Shown here piece after piece: positions 34,530-42,739 of a stretch of DNA of 64,000 nt. A model generated the notes under the pieces. The model ran no database searches. It worked only from the letters and a program-made list of their open reading frames with translations, and was not told where the DNA came from. Source of the stretch: Loktanella sp. PT4BL (GTDB lineage Bacteria; Pseudomonadota; Alphaproteobacteria; Rhodobacterales; Rhodobacteraceae). Positions within the stretch are counted from its first letter, which is position 1, and each line of letters opens with the position of its first letter. The translations under genes were made by a program, and so were the position numbers. Where the stretch lies: contig NZ_QJJL01000001.1 in NCBI RefSeq assembly GCF_003201935.1, positions 496,001-560,000 of the forward strand. Direction: 5' to 3'.

Positions 34530-35149
34530 ACATCCTGCCAGATGGTTTCTGCGTTGGTTTGCCACGCGTTGCGATGCAGCAGCGGTGTGTCATCATCCGA
34601 GGCGGCTTTGCCAAGGCAGAGATAGGCGGTCAGATCCCAGTTGTCGGGCGCATGCAGGCTATGCGCCACAGCCTGCGGATCGAGGATCGAAACCCAGCCG
34701 ACGCCAAGGTTCTCGGCGCGGGCGGCAAGCCAAAGGGTGTGGATGGCGGCTACCGTAGAATAGGCGAGCATCTCTGGCATGGTCTGGCGCCCCAGACCGT
34801 GCCCTGCTTTGGGGTCTCTTTCCGTAAAGATGGCGAGATGGACCGGCGCTTCGCGGAGCCCTGCAAGTTTCAGCCGGTTATAGGCGGCGCGCTGATCGTC
34901 TTTATAGGCTGCGGCGGCCTGTGCATTCGCGGCCTCGAAATTGCGGATCACGGCCGCGCGCAGATCAGTCGATTTCACGTGGAGTACCCGCCAGGGCCGC
35001 GCATTTCCCACCGAAGGCGCAAAATCCATCGCCTTTCGCAGCCGGTCCAGCACTTCCTGCGGGACCGGATCGGGTAGAAAGTGCCGGACATCACGCCGCC
35101 AGAGCAGGATATCCTGCAAGGCGTCCCGATGAGCCTGCGTCAGCTCCAT
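34526..35149 (-). CDS. bluB: 5,6-dimethylbenzimidazole synthase
   Basis: BluB destroys FMNH2 with oxygen to make 5,6-dimethylbenzimidazole, the lower ligand of B12. It has 207 residues and the nitroreductase-like fold. Motifs: RRDVRHFLPDPVP, APSVGNARPWRVL (flavin binding), GRQTMPEMLAYSTVAAIH and ENLGVGWVSILDP. It is the last gene of the cobN-cobO-yrbL-Lin0512-bluB run, starting directly after the preceding stop. It implies an aerobic B12 maker. Confidence 0.95.
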   Translation of the reverse strand: MELTQAHRDALQDILLWRRDVRHFLPDPVPQEVLDRLRKAMDFAPSVGNARPWRVLHVKSTDLRAAVIRNFEAANAQAAAAYKDDQRAAYNRLKLAGLREAPVHLAIFTERDPKAGHGLGRQTMPEMLAYSTVAAIHTLWLAARAENLGVGWVSILDPQAVAHSLHAPDNWDLTAYLCLGKAASDDDTPLLHRNAWQTNAETIWQDV

Positions 35150-35509
35150 CTAGTCTTGTACCCATTTGCCCGCTTGAGACGGCAAAAAGGCCTCGACTGC
35201 CGCTGTGGCGATCACGGCGGTGTCACCTGTTTCGGGGTTGGGTATATTCAGCCCGCCTTTGACAACGCTGACATGCGCGCGGCCACGCGGCAGGCCGGAG
35301 GTCAGGGCCTCCGGGTCGATTTTGTCAGGCTCTTGCACAGCAACGGTGACCTGCACCCGCATTTCGCCGTGGGGCAGGTTGATGCTGTCGAATATCGGCA
35401 GAGTGGAATGCCGGATCGCGTCTTCGATCGCGCGGGCAGCGGCCTTTTGATAGTCCATCCCGTGCAGGTCGTTGCCCATGCCCATTTCGATGATGATCCG
35501 TTGCTCCAT
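35150..35509 (-). CDS. Lin0512-family protein (motif-bearing copy)
   Basis: 119 residues matching the conserved Lin0512 family, whose function is unknown. The family's N-terminal GxGxDxHG signature is intact at residues 10-17 (GMGNDLHG). The rest is a small alpha/beta domain (VTVAVQEPDKIDPEALTSGL, VVKGGLNIPNPETGDTAV). Its ATG overlaps the preceding paralog's stop by one base, so the two products are made together, perhaps as a hetero-oligomer. Placement between yrbL and bluB suggests a role tied to cobalamin or its lower ligand, but that is inference. Confidence 0.85.
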   Translation of the reverse strand: MEQRIIIEMGMGNDLHGMDYQKAAARAIEDAIRHSTLPIFDSINLPHGEMRVQVTVAVQEPDKIDPEALTSGLPRGRAHVSVVKGGLNIPNPETGDTAVIATAAVEAFLPSQAGKWVQD

Positions 35510-35853
35510 CAGGTCCGCTCCATTTCGAATGAGACATTGATGGCGACATTGGCAATGACCGTCGGCTTGCCGTCGGGGCGGGGGATATCAAGGCCACCGT
35601 GGTGGACGGTGATCGTGGGCTGGCCGTAAGGGAAGATGTCCAGCAGACTTGCGGTGTCAACTTGATCGGGTTCTTGCACGCCAATCTCTACATCGATGAG
35701 CATCGCTTCTTTGGGAAAACCGAAGAGCTCGGCCATATTGATCGAGTTGTGCCACAGCGCGTCCTGCAATCCACGGCGCGCAGCTTGGGTATAGTCTTGC
35801 CGGCGCAGGCTGGTACCCATGCCGAATTCAGTCAGGACGCGGTGTTTGGGCAT
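35509..35853 (-). CDS. Lin0512-family protein (motif-lacking paralog)
   Basis: 114 residues, clearly paralogous to the next gene (VEIGVQEPDQVDTASLLDIF, VHHGGLDIPRPDGKPTV). The conserved GxGxDxHG is degraded to GMGTSLRR at residues 11-18: Asp becomes Ser15, His becomes Arg17, and the last Gly becomes Arg18. If the motif is catalytic or metal-binding, this copy would be a structural or regulatory subunit. MPKHRVLTEFGMG is the homologous start; the open frame runs further upstream without similarity. Confidence 0.82.
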   Translation of the reverse strand: MPKHRVLTEFGMGTSLRRQDYTQAARRGLQDALWHNSINMAELFGFPKEAMLIDVEIGVQEPDQVDTASLLDIFPYGQPTITVHHGGLDIPRPDGKPTVIANVAINVSFEMERT

Positions 35854-35905
35854 AAAGTACTCCGGCAATGATCGTGGTTGAGATGGGCGGGTCGCGGCGG
35901 TGACA

Positions 35906-36571
35906 TCATTCACCTGCGGCGCGTTGGAAGCTGCGGTTCTTGCGATCCCATACCAAACCGGTCCGCTTGGCCAATATCTTGAAGCTGTCATGAAGCCCCA
36001 ACGCGTTTGCCCAGCGCCCCATCGAGCGAACGGGCAGAGCGTGTATGTCACCGAACCCGTCGACCAACACACACTCATATCCCGCCTCGCGATAGCCAAA
36101 GACAAGGTTATGAGGTTTTAGATCACCGGCGCGGATGCCGAGTGTAAAGCACTGGGTCACAAAAGTATTGAAAAGGCGAAGCTCTTCTTCTTCGAACCGC
36201 CCTTGCTGTAGCAAGGTCTTCATGGTCTCACCCACCCCGCCTTGCGCGCCCGAGACGCGCTCTGCGACGCAGGCCAAACCGCGGTTTGTCGGTGCGAGAC
36301 CATATAGATGAGTAATAGGCAGGCGCATTTGTGGTTCAGGGAAGCGCAAACGAATGCGCAGGTATTCATCGTACTCCTTACGGATCAGACGCAGGCGGGC
36401 ATCAGGCAAGAGCCATGTCGAGATGTCGCGGAACGTAAACCGAATGCGTTGGTTTGAGATGTCACGCAGCACCTTGAGAAGTTTTGTGGGGTCGGAGGGA
36501 TGCTGATAGACATCACGCTCACTGCCACTTGCGATGTAGTCGCTGTCGCTCAGTTTGATTACATGGTGCAT
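35906..36571 (-). CDS. YrbL-like (PhoP network) protein-kinase-fold protein
   Basis: 221 residues of the YrbL-PhoP_reg family, kinase-like by fold. Catalytic features are visible: Gly-rich loop ASGSERDVY (~14-22), Lys33 (KLLKVL), catalytic loop GDLKPHN (Asp150, Asn155) and a DFG-like DGFGD (Asp171). This points to an active small-molecule or protein kinase; the E. coli YrbL function is not settled. The ATG at 36571 begins the similarity. It is in the cob operon between cobO and the Lin0512 pair, an unusual setting. Confidence 0.8.
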   Translation of the reverse strand: MHHVIKLSDSDYIASGSERDVYQHPSDPTKLLKVLRDISNQRIRFTFRDISTWLLPDARLRLIRKEYDEYLRIRLRFPEPQMRLPITHLYGLAPTNRGLACVAERVSGAQGGVGETMKTLLQQGRFEEEELRLFNTFVTQCFTLGIRAGDLKPHNLVFGYREAGYECVLVDGFGDIHALPVRSMGRWANALGLHDSFKILAKRTGLVWDRKNRSFQRAAGE

Positions 36572-36596
36572 CTGACAGCCTCCGGCACTGAACGCC

Positions 36597-37205
36597 TTAG
36601 TATTCCACACCAATTTGCGCCTTGATGCCCGACCGGAAAGGGTGTTTGACCAGTTCCATTTCAGTCACAAGATCAGCCAGTTCAATCAGGTCTTCGTGGG
36701 CGTTGCGGCCCGTCAGGACCACATGGGTCATTTCCGGTTTATGGTCGCGCAGGAAGGCGACAACCTCGGCGGCGCTCACGTAATCATAGCGGATCGCGAT
36801 GTTGATTTCATCGAGCAGGACCATGTGATTTGTCTCGTCCAGGATCAGCTCTTTGGCTTTGGCCCAGGCGGCCTGTGCCATTTCGGTGTCGCGGGATTTG
36901 TCCTGCGTTTCCCAGGTGAAGCCTTCGCCCATGGTGTGGAACGCGCAGGTGTCGCTGAATTTAGCAAGGATCAGGTCGCGTTCGCCGGTGGACATACCGC
37001 CTTTGATGAACTGGACGACCGCGCATTTCATGTCATGGGCGATACAGCGGAAGATCATGCCGAACGCGGCAGAGGATTTGCCTTTGCCTTTGCCGGTATG
37101 GACGATAACCAGCCCTTTCTTGTCGGTCTTTGTCGCCATGATCTTGTCGCGCGCGGCCTTCTTCTTGGCCATTTTCATCGCGTGGCGGTCTTTATCATCC
37201 GTCAT
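36597..37205 (-). CDS. cobO: Cob(I)yrinic acid a,c-diamide adenosyltransferase
   Basis: Attaches the 5'-deoxyadenosyl group from ATP to the corrin cobalt; CobO/BtuR family, cytoplasmic. 202 residues. The P-loop is GKGKGKSS (~38-45), with conserved GFTWETQDK, LDEINIAIRYDYV and LTGRNAHEDLIELADLVTEM and a C-terminal KAQIGVEY. The ATG at 37205 is chosen because the lysine-rich N-terminal helix starts there. It lies 34 bases after the cobN stop. Confidence 0.96.
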   Translation of the reverse strand: MTDDKDRHAMKMAKKKAARDKIMATKTDKKGLVIVHTGKGKGKSSAAFGMIFRCIAHDMKCAVVQFIKGGMSTGERDLILAKFSDTCAFHTMGEGFTWETQDKSRDTEMAQAAWAKAKELILDETNHMVLLDEINIAIRYDYVSAAEVVAFLRDHKPEMTHVVLTGRNAHEDLIELADLVTEMELVKHPFRSGIKAQIGVEY

Positions 37206-37239
37206 GGTATTCACTTTCGATCCGTGGGTTTCAGCCACC

Positions 37240-40200
37240 CTACAATAATCCTGCGATGCGCGCACGGGCGGAGTTGGATTTGGGTTGCCAGAGGTTGCGG
37301 TCAATCGCCTCTTGCAGGCGCTGCGCGATTTCCTTCAGCGCTGGTGCATTGGCATCGGCGATGAAATCCCGCGTGGCCTCGTCCTTGATAAAGGCCTCTT
37401 CGACCAGATCGAAATGGTGGTTGCGCACCGCACCCGTGGTGGCGGCAAAGGCGAAGAGGTAGTCCACAGTTGCCGCGATCTCGAATGCACCTTTGTAGCC
37501 GTGCCGTTTCACGCCGTCGATCCATTTGGGGTTTACCACGCGGCTGCGCACGACGCGGCCGATTTCGTCCTCCAGTGTGCGGATGACGGGCCGCTCAGGG
37601 CGCGAGTGGTCGTTGTGGTAGATCGGCCGCTCCTGCCCTTGCAGCGTGCTAATGGCGGCGGCGGCCCCGCCTTCGAACTGGTAATAATCGTCACTGTCCA
37701 GGATATCGTGTTCGCGGTTGTCCTGATTCTGCACGACTGCTTCGGCTTGTGTCAGCCGCGCCTCAAAGGCTTTTCGGTCCTTGCGGCCCTCAGCGCCTTT
37801 GCCGTAGGCGTAGCTGCCCCATTCCAGATAGGCCTCGGCGAAATCCGATTTATCCGCCCAGATGCGTTCGTCGATCAGTGCCTGCAGGCCAGCCCCATAG
37901 GCACCGGGTTTTGAGCCGAAAACGCGGGTCTGGTCTTCGCCCGCTTTTGCGCGCGCGGCGGCAGGGTTCAGATCAACGGGTTCATCCATGTCTTGCACCG
38001 CACGTGCGGCGCTATCGACGAGCGCGATCAGTTGCGGGAAGGCATCGCGGAAGAAACCGGAGATACGCAAGGTCACGTCCACGCGGGGGCGGCCCAAGAC
38101 GGATTGGGGTAGCACCTCGAACCCCGTGACACGACGGTTGGCACTGTCCCATGTGGGTTTGACACCCATGAGTGCCAGCGCTTGGGCGATATCGTCGCCA
38201 CCTGTCCGCATATTGGCGGTGCCCCATGCGGTGACCAGCAGGCTGCGGGGCCAGTCGCCGTGGTCTTGCAGGTGTTTTTCGATCAGCAGGTTTGCAGACT
38301 TCCAGCCCAAGGCCCAAGCGGTTGGCGTTGGCACGGCGCGGCTGTCGACCGAGTAGAAGTTCCGCCCCGTCGGCAGCACATCCATGCGGCCGCGTGTCGG
38401 TGCGCCGGATGGACCGGGGGCGACGAAATGGCCATCCAGTGCGCGCAGAAGGGCCGCGCCTTCAGCAGCGCCGCAGGCCTGCACCGTGGGCAGGATATGG
38501 TTGTGGATTTCGCCCAGCACCGCCGCGCTCATCGGCCCTGGCGGGCGCTCTTCGCGGGAGACGAGGCGTTGGGAGAGGTTCTCGAGTTTTTCGACCGTAT
38601 CGCCGTTTGTGCGCCATGTGGTGCAATCGGACAGCGTGACTGGTTTTTGCGGTGGTGCATCTGCCATATCGCAATCGAGCGGGTCGATGCCGAGTGCGAG
38701 ATCTGCGGCCAGTGCGCGCAAGAGGGACGCGTCTTTGCCTTTGCCATCGCCACGCGGGACGCGGGCCAGGGCAATCGCGAGATCGCGTTCTTGTTGGCCT
38801 GTCGGGGATTGCCCGAAAATATGCAGCCCGTCGCGGATTTGTGCCTCTTTGAGTTCGCAGAGATAGGCGTCAAGTTTCCCCAGATCGCCGTCCTGGTCGC
38901 CGGTGAAGCCCGCGTCCTTGGCCAGGCCGGTCACATCAGAGAGTGACAGGATTTCACGGCGGAGGTGGTCTATGCGGCGGGGATCGACGCCTGCCGCTTC
39001 ATAGTACTCGTCAACCAGTGCTTCGAGATCGCGCAAGGGCCCATAGCTTTCCGCGCGCGTCAGCGGTGGGGTCAGGTGGTCAATGATCACGGCCGATGCG
39101 CGCCGTTTGGCTTGGGTGCCTTCGCCGGGGTCGTTCACGATAAAGGGATAGATATGTGGCGTCGGGCCAAAGACTGCCTCAGGCCAGCAGGTCTCGGAAA
39201 GGGCTACGGCTTTGCCCGGCAGCCATTCGAGGTTGCCGTGTTTGCCCATGTGCACGATGGCATCCGCACCCCAGTAGTGGCGCAGCCAGAAATAGAAGGC
39301 CAGATAGTTGTGCGGCGGAACAAGATCAGGGGAGTGGTAGGTGTCGGTGGGGTCGATGTTATAGCCCCGCGCCGGTTGCAGGCCGACGAGGGCGTTGCCG
39401 AAACGGTGGATGCTGAGGGCAAACCCTGTTTTCGCGGGCTCTGTCGGAGCCTCCGGCGGGAGTATTTTCGGCAAGATGATAAAGGGGTCATCTTCGGGTT
39501 TGCCCCAGCGCGCTGTGATCTGTTCTTTGATGTCCCATGGCAGGGCCTCAAAGTAAGTCAGGTAGGTGTCGAGAGGGAGGATTTCGCCCCCTTCCTTGTC
39601 CGCGCGGTCGGTCAGCCAATTGGTAGGGCCTGCCATGATTTGCGCCATGAGTGCTGCACTGTCGGTGGGCGGCGTGACGGTGTGGCCCTTGTCTTTCATC
39701 AAGTTCAGCACGTGAACTGTGGCCGCAGGCGTGTCGAGGCCAACACCATTGGCGAGCCGGCCGTCTTTGTTGGGATAGTTGGCGAGGACCAGTGCGGTTT
39801 TTTTTGTCGCGGCGGGTGTGTGGCGCAGGCGGGCCCAGTTTTTGGCCAGTTGCGTGACAAAATCAATCCGGTCGCCGCGGGCCTGATAGGTGGCGATGGG
39901 GCATTCGGTGGCCTCATCAAAGAAGGCCTCGCCTTTGAAGCTGACAGCGCGGGAGAGGATGCGCCCGTCGACCTCTGGCAAGGCGACGTTCATAGCGATA
40001 TCGCGGGCGGTGAGACCATGGAGACCTTCGGCCCATGACGCCTCGGCGGCACCGGAGAGGATGACCTGAAAGATGGGTGCGTTGTTGCTGAGGAGCGGAT
40101 TTTCGGGGCTGTCATCACCGTCATGCGGGCTGCCCACGGCAAAGGCGGTGCAATTCAGGATCACGTCCGGCGCTGCTGCGTCGAAGATCTGGTTAAGCGT

Positions 40201-40941
40201 GGCGGTGCTGACGGGGTCTTTGAGGCTTGCTACGAAAATGGGCAGCGGGTTCAGCCCTGCGCGTGCCAGGCTGCGCGTCAGACGGTTGATCGGATTCAGA
40301 CCGCCGCCTTGGACCAGCGCGCGGTAGAAGATGATCGGCACGATAGGTCCGCCTGTTGTCCAGCCGGATTGTGCTGCAGCCAGATCAGCGATCCCGGCGC
40401 CCGGCCAATAGACGCCTGCGCGCAGAAGCGGCCGCGGCGGATTGGGTTTTTCGCCGCCATCCAGCATTGCTTTGGCATAGGCGAGAAGGTTGGTGGTGTT
40501 TTCGGGGCCGCCTTCGACTAGGTATGACCACAGCGTGTCATAGTCTTCCGGGCTGATGGTCGAGAGTTCGCGCAATTCAGGGTCGGGTTTGTCGTCACCA
40601 GGAAGGGCCGCAAAGGGGATACCCGCTTCGCGCAGACGGGCAGCGTATTGGGTGAGGCCGTATTTCCAATAGCCTGCGCCACCCAGAATACGCGCGATCA
40701 CCAGTCCTGATTTTGTGGCGCAATCATCCAGATGCAAATCGACCGACATCGGGTGCGTCAGATGCATCATGTTCGCCAGTCGCAAGCCGGGAGGATTTGC
40801 CATCTCGGCGCGGGCCTCGGCCAGCGCGGCGAGTTCTGTGTCGGCTGCGGAGATGATCACCACATCGGCAGGGGTTTGTCCCAGATCGACCGGTTCGCTG
40901 CCGTCGCTGATTGCACCGGGTGTTGCTGCTAGCAGGTGCAT
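37240..40941 (-). CDS. cobN: Cobaltochelatase large subunit
   Basis: Inserts cobalt into hydrogenobyrinic acid a,c-diamide with the CobS/CobT ATPase in the aerobic (late cobalt) pathway. 1233 residues, close to the usual length, related to BchH/ChlH. Recognisable blocks: HMGKHGNLEWLPGKAVALS, YPFIVNDPGEGTQAKRR, DYYQFEGGAAAAISTLQGQE and NPKWIDGVKRHGYKGAFEI. About 12 residues (IILPKILPPEAP) are the translation of a dispersed DNA repeat also found between genes. cobS and cobT are not in this window. The start MHLLAATPGAISDGSEPVDL is divergent from a small Lys-rich gene. Confidence 0.96.
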   Translation of the reverse strand: MHLLAATPGAISDGSEPVDLGQTPADVVIISAADTELAALAEARAEMANPPGLRLANMMHLTHPMSVDLHLDDCATKSGLVIARILGGAGYWKYGLTQYAARLREAGIPFAALPGDDKPDPELRELSTISPEDYDTLWSYLVEGGPENTTNLLAYAKAMLDGGEKPNPPRPLLRAGVYWPGAGIADLAAAQSGWTTGGPIVPIIFYRALVQGGGLNPINRLTRSLARAGLNPLPIFVASLKDPVSTATLNQIFDAAAPDVILNCTAFAVGSPHDGDDSPENPLLSNNAPIFQVILSGAAEASWAEGLHGLTARDIAMNVALPEVDGRILSRAVSFKGEAFFDEATECPIATYQARGDRIDFVTQLAKNWARLRHTPAATKKTALVLANYPNKDGRLANGVGLDTPAATVHVLNLMKDKGHTVTPPTDSAALMAQIMAGPTNWLTDRADKEGGEILPLDTYLTYFEALPWDIKEQITARWGKPEDDPFIILPKILPPEAPTEPAKTGFALSIHRFGNALVGLQPARGYNIDPTDTYHSPDLVPPHNYLAFYFWLRHYWGADAIVHMGKHGNLEWLPGKAVALSETCWPEAVFGPTPHIYPFIVNDPGEGTQAKRRASAVIIDHLTPPLTRAESYGPLRDLEALVDEYYEAAGVDPRRIDHLRREILSLSDVTGLAKDAGFTGDQDGDLGKLDAYLCELKEAQIRDGLHIFGQSPTGQQERDLAIALARVPRGDGKGKDASLLRALAADLALGIDPLDCDMADAPPQKPVTLSDCTTWRTNGDTVEKLENLSQRLVSREERPPGPMSAAVLGEIHNHILPTVQACGAAEGAALLRALDGHFVAPGPSGAPTRGRMDVLPTGRNFYSVDSRAVPTPTAWALGWKSANLLIEKHLQDHGDWPRSLLVTAWGTANMRTGGDDIAQALALMGVKPTWDSANRRVTGFEVLPQSVLGRPRVDVTLRISGFFRDAFPQLIALVDSAARAVQDMDEPVDLNPAAARAKAGEDQTRVFGSKPGAYGAGLQALIDERIWADKSDFAEAYLEWGSYAYGKGAEGRKDRKAFEARLTQAEAVVQNQDNREHDILDSDDYYQFEGGAAAAISTLQGQERPIYHNDHSRPERPVIRTLEDEIGRVVRSRVVNPKWIDGVKRHGYKGAFEIAATVDYLFAFAATTGAVRNHHFDLVEEAFIKDEATRDFIADANAPALKEIAQRLQEAIDRNLWQPKSNSARARIAGLL
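39446..39484 (+). repeat. Dispersed GGAGCCTCCGGCGGG repeat, copy 2, inside cobN
   Basis: Matches copy 1 (11375-11413) over ~39 bases with a few differences, here inside the cobN reading frame. On the minus strand it reads through without a stop as IILPKILPPEAP and keeps the frame. Confidence 0.75.
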
Positions 40942-40988
40942 TCGTTTTGCCCCCGTGCTAAAGCGCGCGCAAACGTGAAAGAGAGATC

Positions 40989-41153
40989 ATGGATTACAAA
41001 GCCGCAGGAGCGCCGAAAATGGGCAAGAAAGCCCCCAAGCACGAAGAGCATAATGCACATGGATCGGGCAAAAAGCCCTTTGGTGCACGCGAAGACAAGG
41101 CCGCTTTGCTGGCGCGCATGAAAAAGGCGGCGGCAGAGAAGAAGAAAGGCTGA
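40989..41153 (+). CDS. Small Lys-rich hypothetical protein divergent from cobN
   Basis: 54 residues, MDYKAAGAPKMGKKAPKHEE..., very basic: about 15 Lys, plus His and Glu/Asp, no hydrophobic segment, ending AAAEKKKG. GAGAGA lies just upstream of the ATG. I recall similar short proteins next to cob genes in Rhodobacteraceae but know no function; a metal- or nucleic-acid-binding role is a guess. It is too short to be certain, but codon use and charge pattern support a real gene. Confidence 0.6.
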   Translation: MDYKAAGAPKMGKKAPKHEEHNAHGSGKKPFGAREDKAALLARMKKAAAEKKKG

Positions 41154-41155
41154 GG

Positions 41156-41605
41156 TCACAGCGCTTTCTCCATGAAGATCGAGCTTTTGGCGCTGGCGTA
41201 ATCGCCGAAGACACTGCATTCAACAAAACCATGCCGCGCGTAGAGCCTGTGCGCGGCCTTTAGAACGTTGCCTGTTTCGAGTTTGAGCATGCGCAGGCCC
41301 TCGTCGCGGGCGGTGTCTTCGATCTGGCGGAGCAATGCGGCGGCGATGCCTTTGCCCCGCGCGGTTTCGGACACGAACATGGATTTGACCTCGCCGTAGT
41401 CCGCTTTCACCATCAGAGCGCCTGTGCCCAGAATATCATCGCCCATCCGTGCGGTGTAGAAGTGGATGTTGGGGGCTACCAGATCGTCGATATCGAGGTA
41501 AAAGTTGTCCTCGGGTGGGAACAGGCTTTGCATCAAGGCGTGGCTTTGCTTGAGCAAAGCGGTGGCCTGTGGATGGTGGGGGTCTGTTCGCGCAACGATG
41601 ATCAT
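41156..41605 (-). CDS. GNAT-family N-acetyltransferase
   Basis: 149 residues. Acetyl-CoA binding motif A is at ~80-100 (MFVSETARGKGIAAALLRQI) and motif B at ~108-130 (MLKLETGNVLKAAHRLYARH). The substrate is unknown. Its ATG overlaps the cobW stop by four bases (41602-41605), so it is translated with cobW. Whether this implies a link to metal homeostasis cannot be told from sequence. Confidence 0.88.
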   Translation of the reverse strand: MIIVARTDPHHPQATALLKQSHALMQSLFPPEDNFYLDIDDLVAPNIHFYTARMGDDILGTGALMVKADYGEVKSMFVSETARGKGIAAALLRQIEDTARDEGLRMLKLETGNVLKAAHRLYARHGFVECSVFGDYASAKSSIFMEKAL

Positions 41606-42681
41606 GCTTGCAGGGCGGCGGTGATCGTGGCTCGGTCGAGGCCAGCTTCGCCGATCACGACGAGCCGCGTTTCGCGCAGGGCGGTACCAAAGGGTTGGTC
41701 GAAATAGGTGTCCACACGGGGGCCCACGGCCTGCAAGGTCAGGCGCATGGGTTTGCCTGCGACAGCGACAAAGCCCTTCAGGCGCAGAATGTTGTTGGCG
41801 CGGATCACATCGGCAACTTGTGCTGCAAAGGCGCTTGGATCGGCGATTTCGCCGCGGCTGACGATGAAGCTTTCGAATTCATCGTGGCCGTGCTCATGCG
41901 CGTGATCGTGATCGTGATCGTCTTCTTCGTCGTCATGGTGGTGATGGTGATGGATTTCATGGCGCGCAGCCAGATCGGCCTCGGCCCCGATCCCTTGCCC
42001 CAAGAGCACATCAACAGGCAAAGCGCCCATCGAGGCTTTGATGACCTGTACGCCGTCACGCGCCTCTGATTTCAGCTGCGCGGTCAGCGCATCAGCCTCG
42101 GCTGGGTCCAGCAGGTCGATCTTGTTCACTACGATCATATCGGCGCAGGCGACCTGATCTTCAAAGAGTTCCGACAGGGGTGTTTCGTGATCAAGGTTTT
42201 CGTCCAGCGCGCGCTGGGCATCCACGGCGGCGACGTTATGGGCAAACTGGCCGTCGTGGACGGCGCGGCCATCCACAACGGTCACAACGCCATCCACGGT
42301 GACTTTCGTCGAAATGCCGGGCCAATTGAACGCGCGCACAAGCGGTTGTGGCAGGGCAAGGCCGGAGGTTTCGATCACGATGTGATCTGGTTTGTTTTCC
42401 CGCGCGAGCAAAGCTTCCATGGTGGGAATGAAATCATCGGCCACGGTGCAGCAGATACAACCATTGGACAGCTCAACGATATCATCCTCGGAACAGACCT
42501 CATCGCCACAGCCCTTGAGGATATCACCATCGACGCCAAGATCGCCAAACTCGTTGATGATCAGCGCGATCCGCTTGCCCTGTGCGTTTTGCAGCATGTG
42601 GCGGATCAGGGTCGTTTTGCCGGCTCCGAGGAAACCTGTGACAACTGTGGCTGGTATCTTGGCGGGCATATCGGGGTCCAT
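41602..42681 (-). CDS. cobW: CobW metal-binding GTPase
   Basis: 359-residue G3E-family metallochaperone GTPase, probably delivering cobalt for B12 synthesis. Walker A GFLGAGKTT (~16-24), the metal motif CICC (Cys75, Cys77, Cys78) and NKID (VVNKIDLLDP) are present. A His/Asp-rich stretch at ~239-265 (HEIHHHHHHDDEEDDHDHDH) would bind metal. C-terminal CobW_C follows. A second ATG (MPAKIPATVV) four codons in is an alternative start. It overlaps the GNAT gene. Confidence 0.94.
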   Translation of the reverse strand: MDPDMPAKIPATVVTGFLGAGKTTLIRHMLQNAQGKRIALIINEFGDLGVDGDILKGCGDEVCSEDDIVELSNGCICCTVADDFIPTMEALLARENKPDHIVIETSGLALPQPLVRAFNWPGISTKVTVDGVVTVVDGRAVHDGQFAHNVAAVDAQRALDENLDHETPLSELFEDQVACADMIVVNKIDLLDPAEADALTAQLKSEARDGVQVIKASMGALPVDVLLGQGIGAEADLAARHEIHHHHHHDDEEDDHDHDHAHEHGHDEFESFIVSRGEIADPSAFAAQVADVIRANNILRLKGFVAVAGKPMRLTLQAVGPRVDTYFDQPFGTALRETRLVVIGEAGLDRATITAALQA

Positions 42682-42739
42682 TCCATAACGCGTGTGACGG
42701 ACCCCTTTCTTGCGTTACCTCGCACGAGTTGCAAGAGGG

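Noticed and set aside
37234-37244. GCCACCCTACA at the cobN end matching an arm of the hairpin at 26575-26585
   Set aside because: Only 11 bases are shared and no second arm is present here, so I do not call it a repeat element.
38965-40038. 357-codon frame antisense to cobN
   Set aside because: Lies wholly inside cobN; no family resemblance.
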